Below the pieces are notes generated by a model, which was given only the letters and a program-made list of their open reading frames with translations, ran no database searches and was not told where the DNA came from. Below are positions 50,601 through 62,200 of a DNA stretch of 64,000 bases, in pieces. Position 1 is the first letter of the stretch, and the number at the start of each line of letters is the position of its first letter. Both the position numbers and the translations under genes were made by a program. Source of the stretch: Myoxocephalus aenaeus (lineage: Eukaryota > Chordata > Actinopteri > Perciformes > Cottidae); contig JBAMJR010000154.1 in the NCBI GenBank assembly GCA_038501785.1, forward strand, positions 1-64,000, read 5' to 3'.

Positions 50601-53600
50601 TAAAATTACTCCACAGCATTACATTTCACATAATTTGATTCATAGATGTAAATACAGTCAAAATTGTGATGGCTGTAATACACTGTATTAACAGAACGTA
50701 ATAATAAGTGTTTTTCCATTCATTGTAGTGACTGCAAAATATGCCTGTAGTTACCACTTTACCCGTCAACAAACCTCAACAACATTGTGCCACTACCTCT
50801 TTATTGACACCCTGTCCTGTCTGTGCGTAGCATTACCGTCACACACAGTAGGAGCCCTGCTATCCACCATGCCCTCCATTTACTCCCGAGCAGTCAGTGA
50901 ATTTCCACCCCTCCACGTGGCCACTCTGCCTTCCGGCAATGGCCCTCTGATCCCATTCCTGTCCTGGGCATCCATGCGGAGTGTTATGTCAAGCCAATAT
51001 CAGCTGTGCCTGAAAACTGCACTTCCTCCCAATAAACTGTGACCAGTGGGCAACTGAGCAAGTAACCTGGACAATAAAGTGCTCCTTTGTGTTACCTAAT
51101 GTTATCAATTCATTTAATCCTGTTTGTCGTTTAGTGTGCCACATACAGAGAGCTGCACTGAGAGCTACTGAGGCAAGACGTAAGTCCATATGTGCCGTTT
51201 GACTCTCCTGCTGCGGTGGCCCATATTTTTACATAAGCTACACAACAGTTTAGGCACAAAGTGTTTAAGGTACTGAAGAAAGTCAGAGTGCGTAGCTCGT
51301 GTTGACTGTAAATGCAACACTCTGGTGGACTTCAGTCGATCCCAGCACTCTGCCATAATTTGTTCATGTTTAGTCAATAACGGAGTTATTTTACAGGGAC
51401 TGTTTGTGTAAACATACCTTCTTCGCTCTCTGAGAAATCTTTGGTGCGCGACACAGAAGCTTTTCAACCAAATATTCTTTGTTCTGCAAGAGAAAAATCA
51501 AAATGCAAATCAAAATCGCATTATTAAAATGTGTGAATTGACAGATACAATTAATCAAAACCTAAAGATGAGTCACAAAAAAGTTTAAATGGTGTTTGGA
51601 AGTTTGAAGGTTAAGTTATCTCTTTAAAATGTTAAAAGTTAGTCCAGTGACTAAACCAGTTTGAATGGAAACAGTGTTGCTGAAGCGTTACTCGGGCGGA
51701 ACGACCGAGGGTGAAACAAAACATATGATTGGTTGATGCTTCACCACTTTGTTGGAGCACTGAATACATTTGAGACCAGCTCAACTTTGATTTGTAGCGT
51801 GACATGCCCGTCAAATGTCAAGGGTCAGTTTATAGCTTCGTGTCACCGGCATCCATTGAAAATGACCTGGAGCCAGTTGTTATGTCACTCGTTGTGCGAA
51901 CACAGCAAAATATATAGAACTGAGGGAAGGATTTACATTTTCCTTTTTACATCATTATTTCTGCAACAGTATATGATATTATACTGTTTGTTGGCTGATG
52001 TATCAAAGTATGCATAACCATCATTATCAAAAAACCTCAACATACAGGGCTAAAGCATTGTTGGAGTTGGCATGAGGCCATAAGCGAAAATAACAAAACA
52101 TACAAAACCTGCAAAGATGGATGAAACAAATACCTTGGCCTTTTGGAAGAATTTACACTTCAAAAGCTCTGCGGCTGTTGGCCTAAAGATAGAGAAAAGT
52201 ACACTGTTGAAAATTCATCCCAACACAGCTCTCTCTGAATGTCAACCAGGTGCTTTTTATTGATCACAAATTGCATCAGCTCTCTACACTGAAATATTTG
52301 GTTGATATATGGAAAGTGGTACTAACCTTTTGGCAGGATCCTTCTGAAGGCACATAGTTATTAACTTTCTAAACGATTTGCCGTATCTTTTTAGCATTTC
52401 CTTGTCTTCTACGCCCGTCTCTAGAGTGGGTGGATCATTCTGTAGGGTGAGCATTAAAACCTAAAAGACACAAAAAAAGAAAATGCTCAAAAACCGCCCT
52501 CACATTTCAGCAGCAACACAAATATTGTACAGGAGGACAATAAACTCAAAGCAGGAAACTGTAGAAGAAATGTTGTAGAGAGTGAAAGCAACAGGTTTCT
52601 TTCGATAAAAGGTTGCCTCTTGATTAGTTGTTTAGTTTCCCAATTAGAGGCAAAAGAAGCAAGTCAGAATGTGTCAAGTCTCCATGTTGTTTTAGAGGAA
52701 AGTTTAGGAAACTATGAGTTCATGGTCATCGCTTTCTTCTTTCCTTTGAGAGTGCTGGTAAAAGCCACAAAGATAGCTGTGATTAGGACACCACACTGAT
52801 TAAATAACACCCTATAATAACATCCAGAACACTCACCTTCATCGGAGGGTAGCGGTGATAGGGTGCAGAGCCTGTTGCCAACTCTATGGCTGTAATTCCA
52901 AAGCTCCATATATCTGCTTTGAAATCATAGCCTCGAACCTGTGGGTATAAAATTACAATAATCTGGGATATCAAATACACTGGCTTTATGTTTTTCTCCT
53001 AATTGTAGTTGGATAGAGATAGACTCACCTGTTCCATCACCTCCGGCGCCATCCAACATGGCGTGCCAACAAAGGTCTTTCGTACTTTATTTCTAGTCAT
53101 ATCTCCCCCTGTGGCTAAGAATGCACTTACTCCAAAATCTGAAAATATAGATAAACAACCAACACAAACTTCATGCCTGAATCGAACGGGCATGTCAATA
53201 TGATCACGGCTGCAGTCAAGGCTTTTTTCATCAAACATGAAAGAGACAATATATATGAATGTAAATTCAACATTCAGTGTCAAACTACCTTCATGTGTGA
53301 CAGGTAACCTCATCTAAATATACATCACCTTCTTCATTAGTTCCTAAAATCTGTGAATTCAGATTTTACACTTTTTCGGCAGTCATGCTTTTAGTTGTAA
53401 TAACTTAAATAAAACAGTGAGCGTAACAGAGTACAACAGTAGTATCATGTTCAACACACCTGCAATCTGAACAGATCCATCTTCTCCCAGTAGTATGTTC
53501 CCGGCTTTCACATCCCTGAGATCAACAAAACACAAACACAGTCCAGCAACAAAGTCATGTGGAGCAGCATTGATTCTTCCGTTCGTGTAAATGAGTGCCA

Positions 53601-56600
53601 CCACAGCCCACCACCATCTGGAACTCTGCCCAAGGGGCTGATGGCGGTTTGAGCCTCTCAGTGACCTTGAAATGCAGGAAGTTCAGAGAACTCAGCCACT
53701 GCACTGCTCGCCAATACGTATAATTAGCTGATTGGTTTTCATTTTACATTTTCTTCTAACTTCAGGCATTTTTATGTTGCTAAGTTGTCTTCAAATTAGT
53801 TGTTTTTATTCATACAATAAACTTATCAACAACTAATCATCAACAGTTAAAATGTTTAAAATGTTACCTGTGGATCTGTCCATTTCTGTGCAGATAGTCC
53901 AGGCCCTCGAGAACTTCTTTTAATATAGTAGCAATTATAGGCTCATCGAGCGCTCGATTTCTGTCCTCTTCTTTGTTTGTGTGCTTAATTATATCCAGCA
54001 TAGAGCCTAAACAGACACCACGGAACAGCAAATACATTCAGTTTATTTTTCACATATGAATAACAAACACAAATCAGTTGCAATGTTACATATCATTACA
54101 TGATCAATATCCAAGCACAAATTATTCAGCTTCGGTGAATTGTTTGTTGTCCTTTTAGACAGTGAAACGTAAAAGGCAGAAGATTAAAGTGGGTAACTTT
54201 AAGCGCCATAAGCTTTTTACAATAACATGCAACCAAGACTGTGCTACTGCTTCCTTATAACTTAAAAAAAGCCAGTCTAAATACTGTGCTGAAAGTTTAC
54301 TTTTTACAGATTTAGATCTGATATTTTTTAGATATATATAGGGAGCCAGTGGTTAATTGCTCATTAGATAGCTCTTTTTCAACAATCATTTAAATCATAA
54401 GTATATGATGGTAATTAAAGTAATCAAAAGACAATTTGCATACAGTGTATGACTGCATTTTTCAGTTATAACCCAGACAGCTGTTATATTGTCATAAGCA
54501 GATCAAAGCACAAACATGTATTATCATCACATTCACTGAGCTTTCATGTATTATCAAGCCAGAGGTCGGATCTGGCAGCAGAAGCTTACCTCCACTCAGA
54601 AGCTTCATGACTAACCAAAGTTCATCCTTCACTACAAAGGAGGTGTAGTAGGTCACAACATTTGGATGGTAGCACTGGCTCATAGCTTGGATTTCTTTCT
54701 ATTGTGAGAGAGAAACAACGGGATGACAAGTGATGTTAAAATGGACAGATTTAAGTGAACTTGTCTTTTAGTCACAACCTGTATTTTGTTTGTAACAATC
54801 TAAAAGAAGCCATAGCAATAGGACATATTACAACATAGTACACAACCTTGCAGCAAATGATTCAGTACTACAATCTCTGAAGTGTTATTAAGACATAAAC
54901 GGAACAATAATGATATGTATCAGACGAAAAGTAGCAGTGCAGCATTAGATAGTAATACAAAAACACCTACTTAGAAAATAAATCTGTATTTATTGTACTC
55001 ACTAATAGCTCATCCATGCTGGTCTGGCATTTTTCCAGGTTTATTCTCTTTATGGCAACGCGCTCCTGTCTGGGGGTACAGAGGGCTGCCTGCACCACAG
55101 CTGTGGCCCCGCTGCCTGGAATCAGAGGCACAACAGTACAGACAAAGTGGTTAGGAGCAAAAAGGGACTCACAGCACACACAGCTGGAAGCGTATTATCT
55201 CTTAACTCTTAACTCTTAAATTCAGCATCGCTCTGTGGCTTTCTGGTATTTGTCTGGCCCTCTGTTCCTCTGGTTTTGTGTTTATGTTATGGTATTCATC
55301 TTCCATGTGTGCTGGCTGACAATGATATAAGCTGACTTTGAGTACAGAACTTTTTTTTCTGCAATGCGATGTGGGTTGTTTACTTTGTTCCTTGCAAATC
55401 AGGCCACGCTGGAGTGGGGAAGATGTTCACACCAAGAAGCTGTGACACACAGCATATTGCTTTCCAACTGTTAGTGGTAGATAAGGAGAAAACACATGAG
55501 ATCTGACTGCTTACCAGTTGATTACGAGAACAGAGAGGGGGGGTCTCACCAACTCACCACAGTCAGCAGCACACAGCTGGGGCGCTACTTCTTATCAGTA
55601 ATGATACGACTCTGTGCAAGCATGTGCCAAAAATATTCAGGCAACTTCCTTTTGGGGCTTTTCAGTCCATTTGAGATTTTCACCGTTGAGTTTTTTTAAA
55701 TTTAAAAATAAACGATTCATGATAAGACTGGAATTGAGCATTCTGTGATTTATGCTGGGACACTTAACTTTTTTTAACTCCAAAAAAGTTGAATTACAGG
55801 ACGAAAATACAACAGAAAATACTACGGTAGGCTATATATACTATTTCCTAATGAAAGTCAGCCAAGTAATAGTGCCAAAAACACATCAACCACAAGGTCA
55901 ATCATGGTAACAGCATGCATTGAACATCGAGACTATATGTTGTCAAATGGGTTTATTCTAGCTTTGTGTATAAACCAGTTAAACCGTGTGTAAATTCACT
56001 CTGCCTTTGACACATTGCTTTTGTGATTGTAAGAGCTTAAATAATAGGTAAATTAATCAATTACAGAAAATGAATCGCCAACAATTATCAGTTAGGTCAT
56101 GAAGCAAATAATCCTGAAATGTGTTTGTTGCAGCTTCTCTATTGTAAAGACTTACGGCTTTTCTCTGATTGTGAATTAAATATATTTTTAGACTTTTGGT
56201 CGGACAAAAAGACCCATTTTAAGACATCACTCTTCAGCTGTGAGAAAATATGATGTGCATTTTTCACACTTTTTGATTAAATGATTCATGTGAAAAAATA
56301 ACAATAGAGTAACAAAAAAAATATTATAATAATAACAAAAATAATAGTTAGTTACAGCCCTGCAAGGAGTCGAGTCCCTTACTTTTTATTTAGGTTTAAC
56401 TCAAAGTTTTAGTGATGCTAAAATACTTTTTCCACAATTATAACAATTACTATAATTATCATAAACATAAACATTATTACATGCATAATGATTAGCCTAT
56501 CTACATGTCACACTTGAAACCCACTTGTCCTGAGTTGATGGGATAAGCCATTTAATTCTGTTTAAGTGCCATCACAGATAACACACGTGAAACAGCAAGT

Positions 56601-56853
56601 TGTGGGCTTTACACACAGCATCTGTGATGTTACTAATGGCTAATAAACTGGACACGTGCCATAAACTGGCATCCAAGCGGCTAAGATCGCACTTAGGGAA
56701 AGTGACATTTACAACCACGTGCAGTAAGCTGCATTTCAACAGATTTGACTTCATCAGGGTAACAAACACAGCTGATGTAGACCGCTGGTCTCCGGTAACA
56801 TCCGCATTGCAAAGCACTGGAGGAGGCGACTGAATAGATATATCTATATATTT

Positions 56854-56904
<51 letters not shown>

Positions 56905-57113
56905 TAAAAAGCCGGTAGGCCTCTCATCTTCATTCCCGGTTGACAAACCGCGGCGGAATGCCTTTCTGTGATAATTTACAGCGTGCATCACATCTCCGGG
57001 TACTAACCTATGACTTCCTGCAGCTCGTACGACTCCCTGGTAATTGGCCAGCTGGTTGTCAGCGCTGGTTGCGGGTGGAGGACCGGAGCCGGAGCTTCGC
57101 CTTGATCCGCCAT
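35554..57113 (-). CDS. stk39: STE20/SPS1-related proline-alanine-rich kinase (SPAK), 18 coding exons
   Basis: A germinal-centre-kinase-VI serine/threonine kinase, activated by WNK kinases, that phosphorylates NKCC/NCC/KCC chloride cotransporters. Exons in transcript order: 57113-57008, 55115-55003, 54698-54590, 54006-53868, 53515-53460, 53138-53029, 52938-52837, 52460-52327, 52182-52134, 51483-51418, 48190-48068, 47375-47346, 46913-46857, 45742-45681, 39642-39590, 39431-39363, 38033-37969, 35628-35554. Every junction is GT-AG with matching phase, and the sum is 1,518 nt (505 residues plus stop). The kinase domain spans about 29-300: GSGATA loop, Lys58, HRD with Asp157, DFG at 175-177, T-loop Thr196 in KTFVGTPCW. 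The basic RAKKVRR (325-331), the regulatory Ser335 region ([10 protein letters not shown]) and the C-terminal CCT domain (about 410-505) that binds RFxV peptides follow. Tetrapods have a longer Pro/Ala-rich N-terminus (about 545 residues in human, from memory); here it is reduced to about 25 residues. Confidence 0.97.
35783..35965. repeat. degenerate copy of the fold-back repeat, stk39 intron 17
   Basis: Perfect 12-bp arms ATTTCCCAAAAT / ATTTTGGGAAAT around GTGG are followed by TCTTATTTTC and GTGTGTCTGTATCGCCAAC-like sequence. This resembles the ends of the repeats at 5,583 and 62,941. An 18-bp palindrome CCCTTGATTAATCAAGGG lies just before it (35,742-35,759). Confidence 0.4.
36568..36912 (+). 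pseudogene. decayed Tc1-like transposase fragment, stk39 intron 17
   Basis: Blocks such as CATGACAATGCCCCTGTGCA, GAGGTCCATAAAGAAACGGT, AACACCTTTGGGATGAAC and, at the end, GGTGTCCACATACTTGTGGC follow the C-terminal half and right terminal repeat of a common teleost Tc1-like transposon. In-frame stops and indels break the reading frame. It lies antisense to stk39 and is inactive. Confidence 0.75.
37969..38033 (-). CDS. stk39: stk39 coding exon 17
   Basis: Residues 460-481, VAANLQKIVDDPTTYKVLTF and KL, CCT domain. Acceptor GACAG|TTGCTG. Confidence 0.94.
39363..39431 (-). CDS. stk39: stk39 coding exon 16
   Basis: Residues 437-459, DTADGVSQELVSAGLVNGHD and GLI, CCT domain. The donor is GTAATG; an earlier GTCTTA would break the frame. 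Confidence 0.92.
39590..39642 (-). CDS. stk39: stk39 coding exon 15
   Basis: Residues 419-436, RNSRKELNDIRFEFTPGR, in the CCT domain. It follows the largest intron of the gene (about 6 kb). Confidence 0.94.
42528..43150. repeat. dispersed fish repeat mosaic, copy 2
   Basis: 42,528-42,700 is the same family as 22,432-22,680 (GGCCATCAGGG, ATGAGTTTATGGTCTTAATC, ACTTTAACCCTTTCA). It is followed by CCAATGGGTGATGTCACAGT and by AGTGTTGCCAACTCTTTTTC plus GTCGCCAAGTTGG, both motifs I recognise from dispersed teleost repeats. Boundaries are uncertain. Confidence 0.6.
42705..42730. repeat. interstitial telomere-like (CCCTAA)n
   Basis: CCCTAA CCCTAA CTCTAA CCCTAA CC, that is four units of the vertebrate telomere repeat complement with one substitution, inside an intron and between dispersed repeats. 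Confidence 0.9.
43790..44260 (+). other. GC-rich insert, possible retroelement fragment
   Basis: Sharply GC-richer than the surrounding intron, with a 94-codon plus-strand frame. It ends in AATAAA (44,194), CATAATAAACATTAAC and CACTGTCTCTCCTGATTG, which looks like the tail of an LTR or other retroelement. I see no TG...CA ends or target duplication, so the class is open. The open frame has no recognised domain. Confidence 0.35.
45681..45742 (-). CDS. stk39: stk39 coding exon 14
   Basis: Residues 399-418 plus two bases, VEPYGNTPYIQGAVNMVLRL; start of the CCT domain. Donor GTGAGA. Confidence 0.9.
46018..46400. repeat. dispersed fish repeat, stk39 intron 13
   Basis: The strings ATACCTGGGCTTTGGATAT, TTAATTAATAAACTGGATGC and CTCACTGTGTGGAAG are familiar from a dispersed teleost DNA repeat. 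A 22-bp tandem duplication (TTTAGGCTTGACTTTAACA) lies at about 46,170-46,213. Confidence 0.5.
46857..46913 (-). CDS. stk39: stk39 coding exon 13
   Basis: Residues 380-398, NEENANNVPIEGLSIQHPQ, in the variable linker before the CCT domain. 57 nt, in phase. Confidence 0.82.
46991..47011. repeat. short (AT)n, stk39 intron 12
   Basis: About ten TA units. Confidence 0.9.
47346..47375 (-). CDS. stk39: stk39 micro-exon 12 (30 nt)
   Basis: Residues 370-379, SRRVRDEAKD, between CTCCAG and GTAAGT. It matches the SRRVKEE position of mammalian SPAK. It is short, and in phase if skipped, so it could be alternatively spliced. Confidence 0.85.
48068..48190 (-). CDS. stk39: stk39 coding exon 11
   Basis: Residues 329-369: [20 protein letters not shown] and on, then WSDDELDESSEEGKAAVNQG. 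It holds the S-motif serine (Ser335 or 336) that WNK kinases phosphorylate, and an acidic stretch. Confidence 0.95.
48191..51417. other. stk39: stk39 intron 10
   Basis: About 3.2 kb without any supportable exon. It includes a perfect CTCF-like motif on the minus strand (49,625-49,638), a GTGTTTCCACC-type dispersed repeat at about 49,905-50,060 and a (GT)11 at about 50,210-50,231. Confidence 0.7.
49625..49638 (-). promoter_or_regulatory. CTCF-like motif
   Basis: The minus-strand sequence CCAGCAGAGGGCAC fits CCASYAGRKGGCRS at every position. Occupancy is unknown. Confidence 0.5.
51418..51483 (-). CDS. stk39: stk39 coding exon 10
   Basis: Residues 307-328: NKEYLVEKLLCRAPKISQRA and KK, the start of the PF1 region after the kinase domain. 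66 nt, in phase. Confidence 0.94.
52134..52182 (-). CDS. stk39: stk39 coding exon 9
   Basis: Residues 290-306: RPTAAELLKCKFFQKAK, the end of the kinase fold. 49 nt. Confidence 0.93.
52327..52460 (-). CDS. stk39: stk39 coding exon 8
   Basis: Residues 246-289 plus two bases: VLMLTLQNDPPTLETGVEDK, then YGKSFRKLITMCLQKDPAK. C-lobe of the kinase. Acceptor TTTTAG, donor GTTAGT. Confidence 0.95.
52837..52938 (-). CDS. stk39: stk39 coding exon 7
   Basis: Residues 212-245: VRGYDFKADIWSFGITAIEL, then ATGSAPYHRYPPMK. In-phase exon of 102 nt between CCACAG and GTGAGT. Confidence 0.95.
53029..53138 (-). CDS. stk39: stk39 coding exon 6
   Basis: Residues 175-211: DFGVSAFLATGGDMTRNK, then the T-loop RKTFVGTPCWMAPEVMEQ. 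Thr196 corresponds to the WNK-phosphorylated activating threonine. Confidence 0.96.
53460..53515 (-). CDS. stk39: stk39 coding exon 5
   Basis: Residues 156-174 (split codon each side): the catalytic RDVKAGNILLGEDGSVQIA, holding the HRD aspartate (Asp157). Valine replaces the usual leucine of RDLK. Confidence 0.95.
53868..54006 (-). CDS. stk39: stk39 coding exon 4
   Basis: Residues 110-155 plus two bases: SMLDIIKHTNKEEDRNRALD, then ILKEVLEGLDYLHRNGQIH. The KEEDRNRALD loop is the part least like mammalian SPAK. Confidence 0.93.
54590..54698 (-). CDS. stk39: stk39 coding exon 3
   Basis: Residues 74-109: KEIQAMSQCYHPNVV with the helix-C glutamate region, then DELWLVMKLLSG at the hinge. Donor GTAAGC, phase 1. 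Confidence 0.95.
55003..55115 (-). CDS. stk39: stk39 coding exon 2
   Basis: Residues 36-73: glycine-rich GSGATAVVQ and the ATP-binding lysine in VAIKRINLEKC (Lys58). Acceptor TTCCAG, donor GTGAGT, phase 0 at the end. Confidence 0.95.
56837..56902. repeat. (AT)n microsatellite, stk39 intron 1
   Basis: ATATATCTATATATTTGG followed by about 22 TA units. Confidence 0.95.
57008..57113 (-). CDS. stk39: stk39 coding exon 1
   Basis: Residues 1-35. The start MADQGEAPAP sits in a good context (ATCATGG). The exon ends at WPITRESYELQEVI and a TAG|GTTAGT donor, phase 1. It lacks the long Pro/Ala repeat of tetrapod SPAK. Confidence 0.92.
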
Positions 57114-57160
57114 GATGAGGATGATTCTGCGCTAGTTAGAAGCCTCTCTCGCAGACGGAC

Positions 57161-57282
<122 letters not shown>

Positions 57283-57703
57283 TCAAATTTGACCTCACCT
57301 CCTCAGCACAAATGTCATCTGGCGGCTGCAGCGATGAGACACACAACCCGGAAAATAACGGACCGTACACATGCGCGCGCACACACACGCTCGCTGTAAC
57401 GTTACCAGCGGCATGCCGGTTGACTTCACAAAGGCCCTTGCCACAGACTGTATGTTCAACACACACAGAGACATTGATTGAAAATATATAATATCATCTT
57501 AGGAGATTCAAGGGCATGTGTCTCAGTACATTTATTGTTATCAAAGATATAATAGTGTCTCAATAAATGTAAATGTAAAGATGATTTATTTGTATCCGGT
57601 AAAACGACTTGGCAGCTTCTTTGTGTGAGACAGTAATACGGATGTGTGACGATTTCATAATGTCACATGTAGTCAAGACCGCAAGAGACGTTGTTGACAC
57701 TGG

Positions 57704-57717
57704 CCAGTAGATGGCGC
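57704..57717 (+). promoter_or_regulatory. CTCF-like motif
   Basis: CCAGTAGATGGCGC fits CCASYAGRKGGCRS at all positions. It lies between the divergent stk39 and cers6 promoters. Confidence 0.5.
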
Positions 57718-58524
57718 CACGCACTCTTTATATATTGTCTAGTAGTGTGTGATGATGACCACTGCTCCATACTGGAGATGAGAGCATATACCTGAATAGA
57801 AATGTATTAGTAGAGAGGAAAATATACACAAGATTAATCTTTTTGATTGATTAGAATATGAATATGTATTTTGAAATGTTATATGTAATGTTTCAACAAT
57901 TATACTACAGATTACTTAAATATACCACATAGCAGAAAGTCATATATTATTCTGTATTTATTATAACACTCATTAACATTTAGGCAAATTATTATTCTGT
58001 ATTATGTGAGGCATGCAGCATATATAAAACATTTTAAAAAAATCATGTATATTGTGTATTCTAATGCTCATGTTTTGTACTGTGCTCATGGAACATATTT
58101 GGTATACAGTATACACTGAGTTGCCAGTTTGCACAAAGCTAAATGTAATGCAGTTTAATGTAGCAACTATACAATGAATGAAGTTACGATATTTAGTTTT
58201 TGTTAAAACTGTTGAAGGCTGTGTTGACTGTGTTGAAGGCTGTGTTGACTAAACTTCAGCAAAATACATTGAAATACAGTTAATCCAACAAGCCAGAAAA
58301 AAGACAGAAAAAAAAGACAAACATATTATTTATATGTTTATCTTTATTTTATGCTTTAAAAAGACCATGAGAACTGTAACGGCGTGCGTTGCCAGTAATA
58401 TATGTTTGTAATTACACAATCGCTCCTTTAATGTCCTCTTTTTTATTTGTATTGTATCCTTTTACTAGGTCACATGATTTATTGAATTCTACTTCCCGGA
58501 GGTCAATTACAGGCTATTAAACCG

Positions 58525-58538
58525 TCAGTAGGTGGCGT
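58525..58538 (+). promoter_or_regulatory. near-consensus CTCF-like motif
   Basis: TCAGTAGGTGGCGT differs from the consensus at its first and last base. Same orientation as the motif at 57,704, about 820 bp away. Confidence 0.35.
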
Positions 58539-58879
58539 AGTTTGTCAACATGGTGCAGTCTGGTCTTGTGTGAAGCACATTTTTAAAGCGTTAATATAAA
58601 TTACGTTTAAATGTCAGTTTTACGCAAATAAAAAAAACGTTTAGTGTGAGTTTGGTAATAATAATTAATCAAAGGAGACATGGTCGGCTGGTCATTGTGG
58701 GTTTTCCTACGATAATCTAACAGCAAGATGTGGAAAAACTATCGAAATACACAAAACAAAACAAAAAAAGTCATGTCATAATGAAACGGTAGTGGTATTC
58801 AAAAGGTGCGATGCAGACATGATGTGCCTTGTTGAGAAGCCGGCATAACGTACGCAGACTGTGTTGCATGACATTTCAA

Positions 58880-59088
58880 CGCACCAATCACTCGCTGAGG
58901 AGCTGATTGAGTCTACTTCCCGACACTGGAATAGCTGAGGGGGAAGCGGACGGACGGCGATCTCGAGCGGATATATATCTCAACATCAGCCTGTCTGCAC
59001 GGTCAGATCGCCGGCAAGAGACCTCCGGGATACAGCGGGCCATCGATTTCTCTTTCCCCCCCGGTCACGGTGTCTGCTGCAGGGAGAG
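58880..59088 (+). promoter_or_regulatory. cers6: cers6 proximal promoter and 5' UTR
   Basis: Many CG dinucleotides (GGAAGCGGACGGACGGCGAT and on) in an otherwise AT-rich area, with a TATA-like ATATATAT at 58,971. The start codon context GAGAGATGG is strong. The transcription start is not determined. Confidence 0.45.
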
Positions 59089-59258
59089 ATGGCCGGTATT
59101 TTGGCGTGGTTTTGGAACGAGAGGTTCTGGCTCCCGCACAATGTAACCTGGGCTGACTTAAAAAACACAGATGAAGCGACGTTCCCGCAAGCGGAGGACC
59201 TCTATCTGGCGTGTCCTTTAGCATTCTGCATCTTTATGATCCGGCTGGTTTTCGAAAG
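59089..59258 (+). CDS. cers6: cers6 coding exon 1
   Basis: Residues 1-56 plus two bases. Signal-anchor-like first membrane segment and Asn18 sequon. Donor AAAG|GTGAGT. Confidence 0.95.
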
Positions 59259-62200
59259 GTGAGTCCGAGCACATGCTGGTATACTCCAGGTGGCTGCGAT
59301 CCGGGTTTGTTGTGTGGATGAAACGCTCCGGGCGAAGGATGCAGCACACCCCGAATTGCCACGTTTGTCAGTGTGTTATCTAAACAATGGCATCTTATCT
59401 GGTTAGCCCACAAATCACCACGGTTGATCATCGTACTTTCTGCAGGCCTGCAGCATCACGCGCTGTCTGCATTTGATGCATCTGTCGGAGCACTCAGTGC
59501 AGCCAAGTTGCCATACCTGCCCAAACCCAGCTCCTGTCCTCTCAACTCAAATCCCCCAATCTCTACAAAGACCCGTACTGGACACGGGCTCTTTTAACTG
59601 GTCCGGGTGGTCTGTTTGAACCGTACTGCTCCAGTTATGATATGGTGCATGTTGCATCGTCTTATCTATGACTATTATTGTACAATCATCAGCATGCAGT
59701 AAAGCACAGAGGCATGCTAGTCACAACAATGCGTGCATATGTGGGTCAGAAATCTCTTGAGGGAGTAGTGAGTGAGGCCTTACATTTCCCCAAATAAACT
59801 CCTCACTCATGTTCAGTATTTACCTCTGCAAATATAGTGTGTTAAAGCAGGAAACAGCCCTAGTATATGACTTAAAAGTGTTAAATCCATGAGATTAATA
59901 TGTATTGTACATTGTTACACAGTTAATAACTTTGAGTTAAAAGTGTAATTAATGTGTTATACCAGATGCAAGCAGAAATTAGCAGACTGCACATACTTTG
60001 TAAAGTGGATTATAATGCCAGATGCTTTGTGACAAATTGACAAAAAATATATAATATCCTCACACCACTGTGTCCCAATTATTCCTTTATTCAACATGGA
60101 AATGTCACTGTTACAACTGAAAATTGTCTTCCTCAAGACGACCTGTGGAAGACTACTTGTGGTCCAAACATTGTCGTGTCCCAGTAGAGTAAAAGAATAA
60201 TTGGGAGCCAGCAGAAAGCATTCATGGATATGCATGAGCTTCCTGGTGATTGCATGGTGTCTCCATCATTAAATATGAACAATTCACATTCAATTAACCT
60301 CAAAGATAATGTCTATGTGTTAATATAGAAATGTATTATGATATTTTTATTGCAGGTTTATAGCAAGACCATGTGCCATGGGCCTGAAGATCCAAACCAA
60401 CGGGCCACAAAAAGCCCAACCCAACGCTATCCTGGAGAAGGTCTTCACTGCTATAACCAAGGTGGAGCATGTATTCTCTTCATTATTTTCATTATTTCTA
60501 ATGCTTGATCTTGTGACATTTGGGTCACAATGAAAACTAACATATGGAGTGTTTATCTTGTGTTGCCAGCACCCAGATGAGAAGAGATTGGAGGGCCTGT
60601 CCAAGCAGCTCGACTGGGATGTGCGGACCATCCAACGATGGTTCAGACAACGTCGAAACCAGGAGAAGCCCAGCACTCTCGCCCGATTCTGTGAAAGCAT
60701 GTAAGCCAAATCCCTTTTAACGGCACACAGTACCCTCACGTAGCTGCAAGCAAGTTAGTGGATATAAACTTGCACAGACTTTTAACTTGCCTGAGGTAGT
60801 GAAGATCAAAGTAGCTTTACTGTTGTCGTTTGTATTATTATTTTATTGTTGATAACAGTTGCAAGGAAAACTGATTTTAACAGGCTGCAATGCTTTATCA
60901 CTTTTCCATAATGTGACAGTAGTAAAAGCAGGCATGATGGTTAGTGCCGTTTCATGTTTCTGCAAGTTAATTTTCATATTGTATGGAAATGAATATAAAT
61001 GCTACAGCTGCTTAAAAGCACATATTTTTACAAAAACAGCATATTTTACTTAATAGTGACAGTAATGTAAAGGTGACCTTTGGGGGCGATAACAACAAAA
61101 TGTGGAAAATTGGTGTTGAAATGGCCATTACAATTCCTGAGTGACATCTCTATATTGCTTAGTTTGTATCACAAACAGTTCAAAACCCAAAGATATTCAG
61201 TTCACAATGTTACAAAAAAAGAGAAAAGCAGCAAGTCCTCATTTTTGAGGAACTGGAATCGGGAATGTTTGGCCTTTTTGCTTGAAAAACGACAGAAACA
61301 ATAAATGAGTTATCAAAGTGGCTGATTCATTTTATGCCGATTGACTAACCGATCAATCTACTAATCGTTTCAGCTCTATGGAAAAACAGAAACATACATT
61401 CTGGTTTAGTCCTTTAACAGCCATTCTGATGGTGCTTCAGTTTTGGTGAACCGTTCCTGTACCTTTCATGGTGTATCGTAACTTGAATGTTGGTTACAAT
61501 ATTTGGATAATAGTGAAATGTGTCCCAGTGCAAAACAACAAACCCACTCAGGCTGTAACGGAGAACTGGCTAATCTGCAGTAGAACATTTGCCATCAGGG
61601 AGATTGTAGTTACTTAGCAGTGTGATGTTAAAGGCCAACAAGCGAGTGGGGCTGTCAGAGCAGAGTCATGTCTGACACCAGAAGAGCCGATCTGTCGGTT
61701 TGAGACACGGGGAGCCTCACATCCTCTACTCCGCCTGAGGCTGCTGTTCACTCAGGAGAACCCCGCTCGCTGATAAAACCACTGGACTCCAATTACAGAG
61801 GCATCTGTGAAAGCAAACCGACTTTCTTACACACCAGAAGAGCCTGAGTTTGTCCTCCTCTGTAATATGTGTGAGCTTTTTTTGAGTGTACGCTGGAATT
61901 CAGTATGTTTCAGCAACAACGGTACCAAAGCTGCATGCAGCATAACTGACTGCAGAGACAATGTTGGGCTTTGCAACAGTTTGGCCAGGTTGTCTGTTTC
62001 AGTTGCTTACAGTGCAACTATCCCAACGGGGCCGGAGTCGGTCCTTCCTGCAGTGATTGTGCTTTAATTAGGGCTTCATGCACAGCTGTTGCAGACTGAT
62101 AGCATTCTTTGTCCCTCAGTCATTAGGACGGCTGATCTGTTGTCTATTCTTTTCATTCTGCAAACAGAGAGTATGTAGCAAACACATTTGGTCTGGAAAT

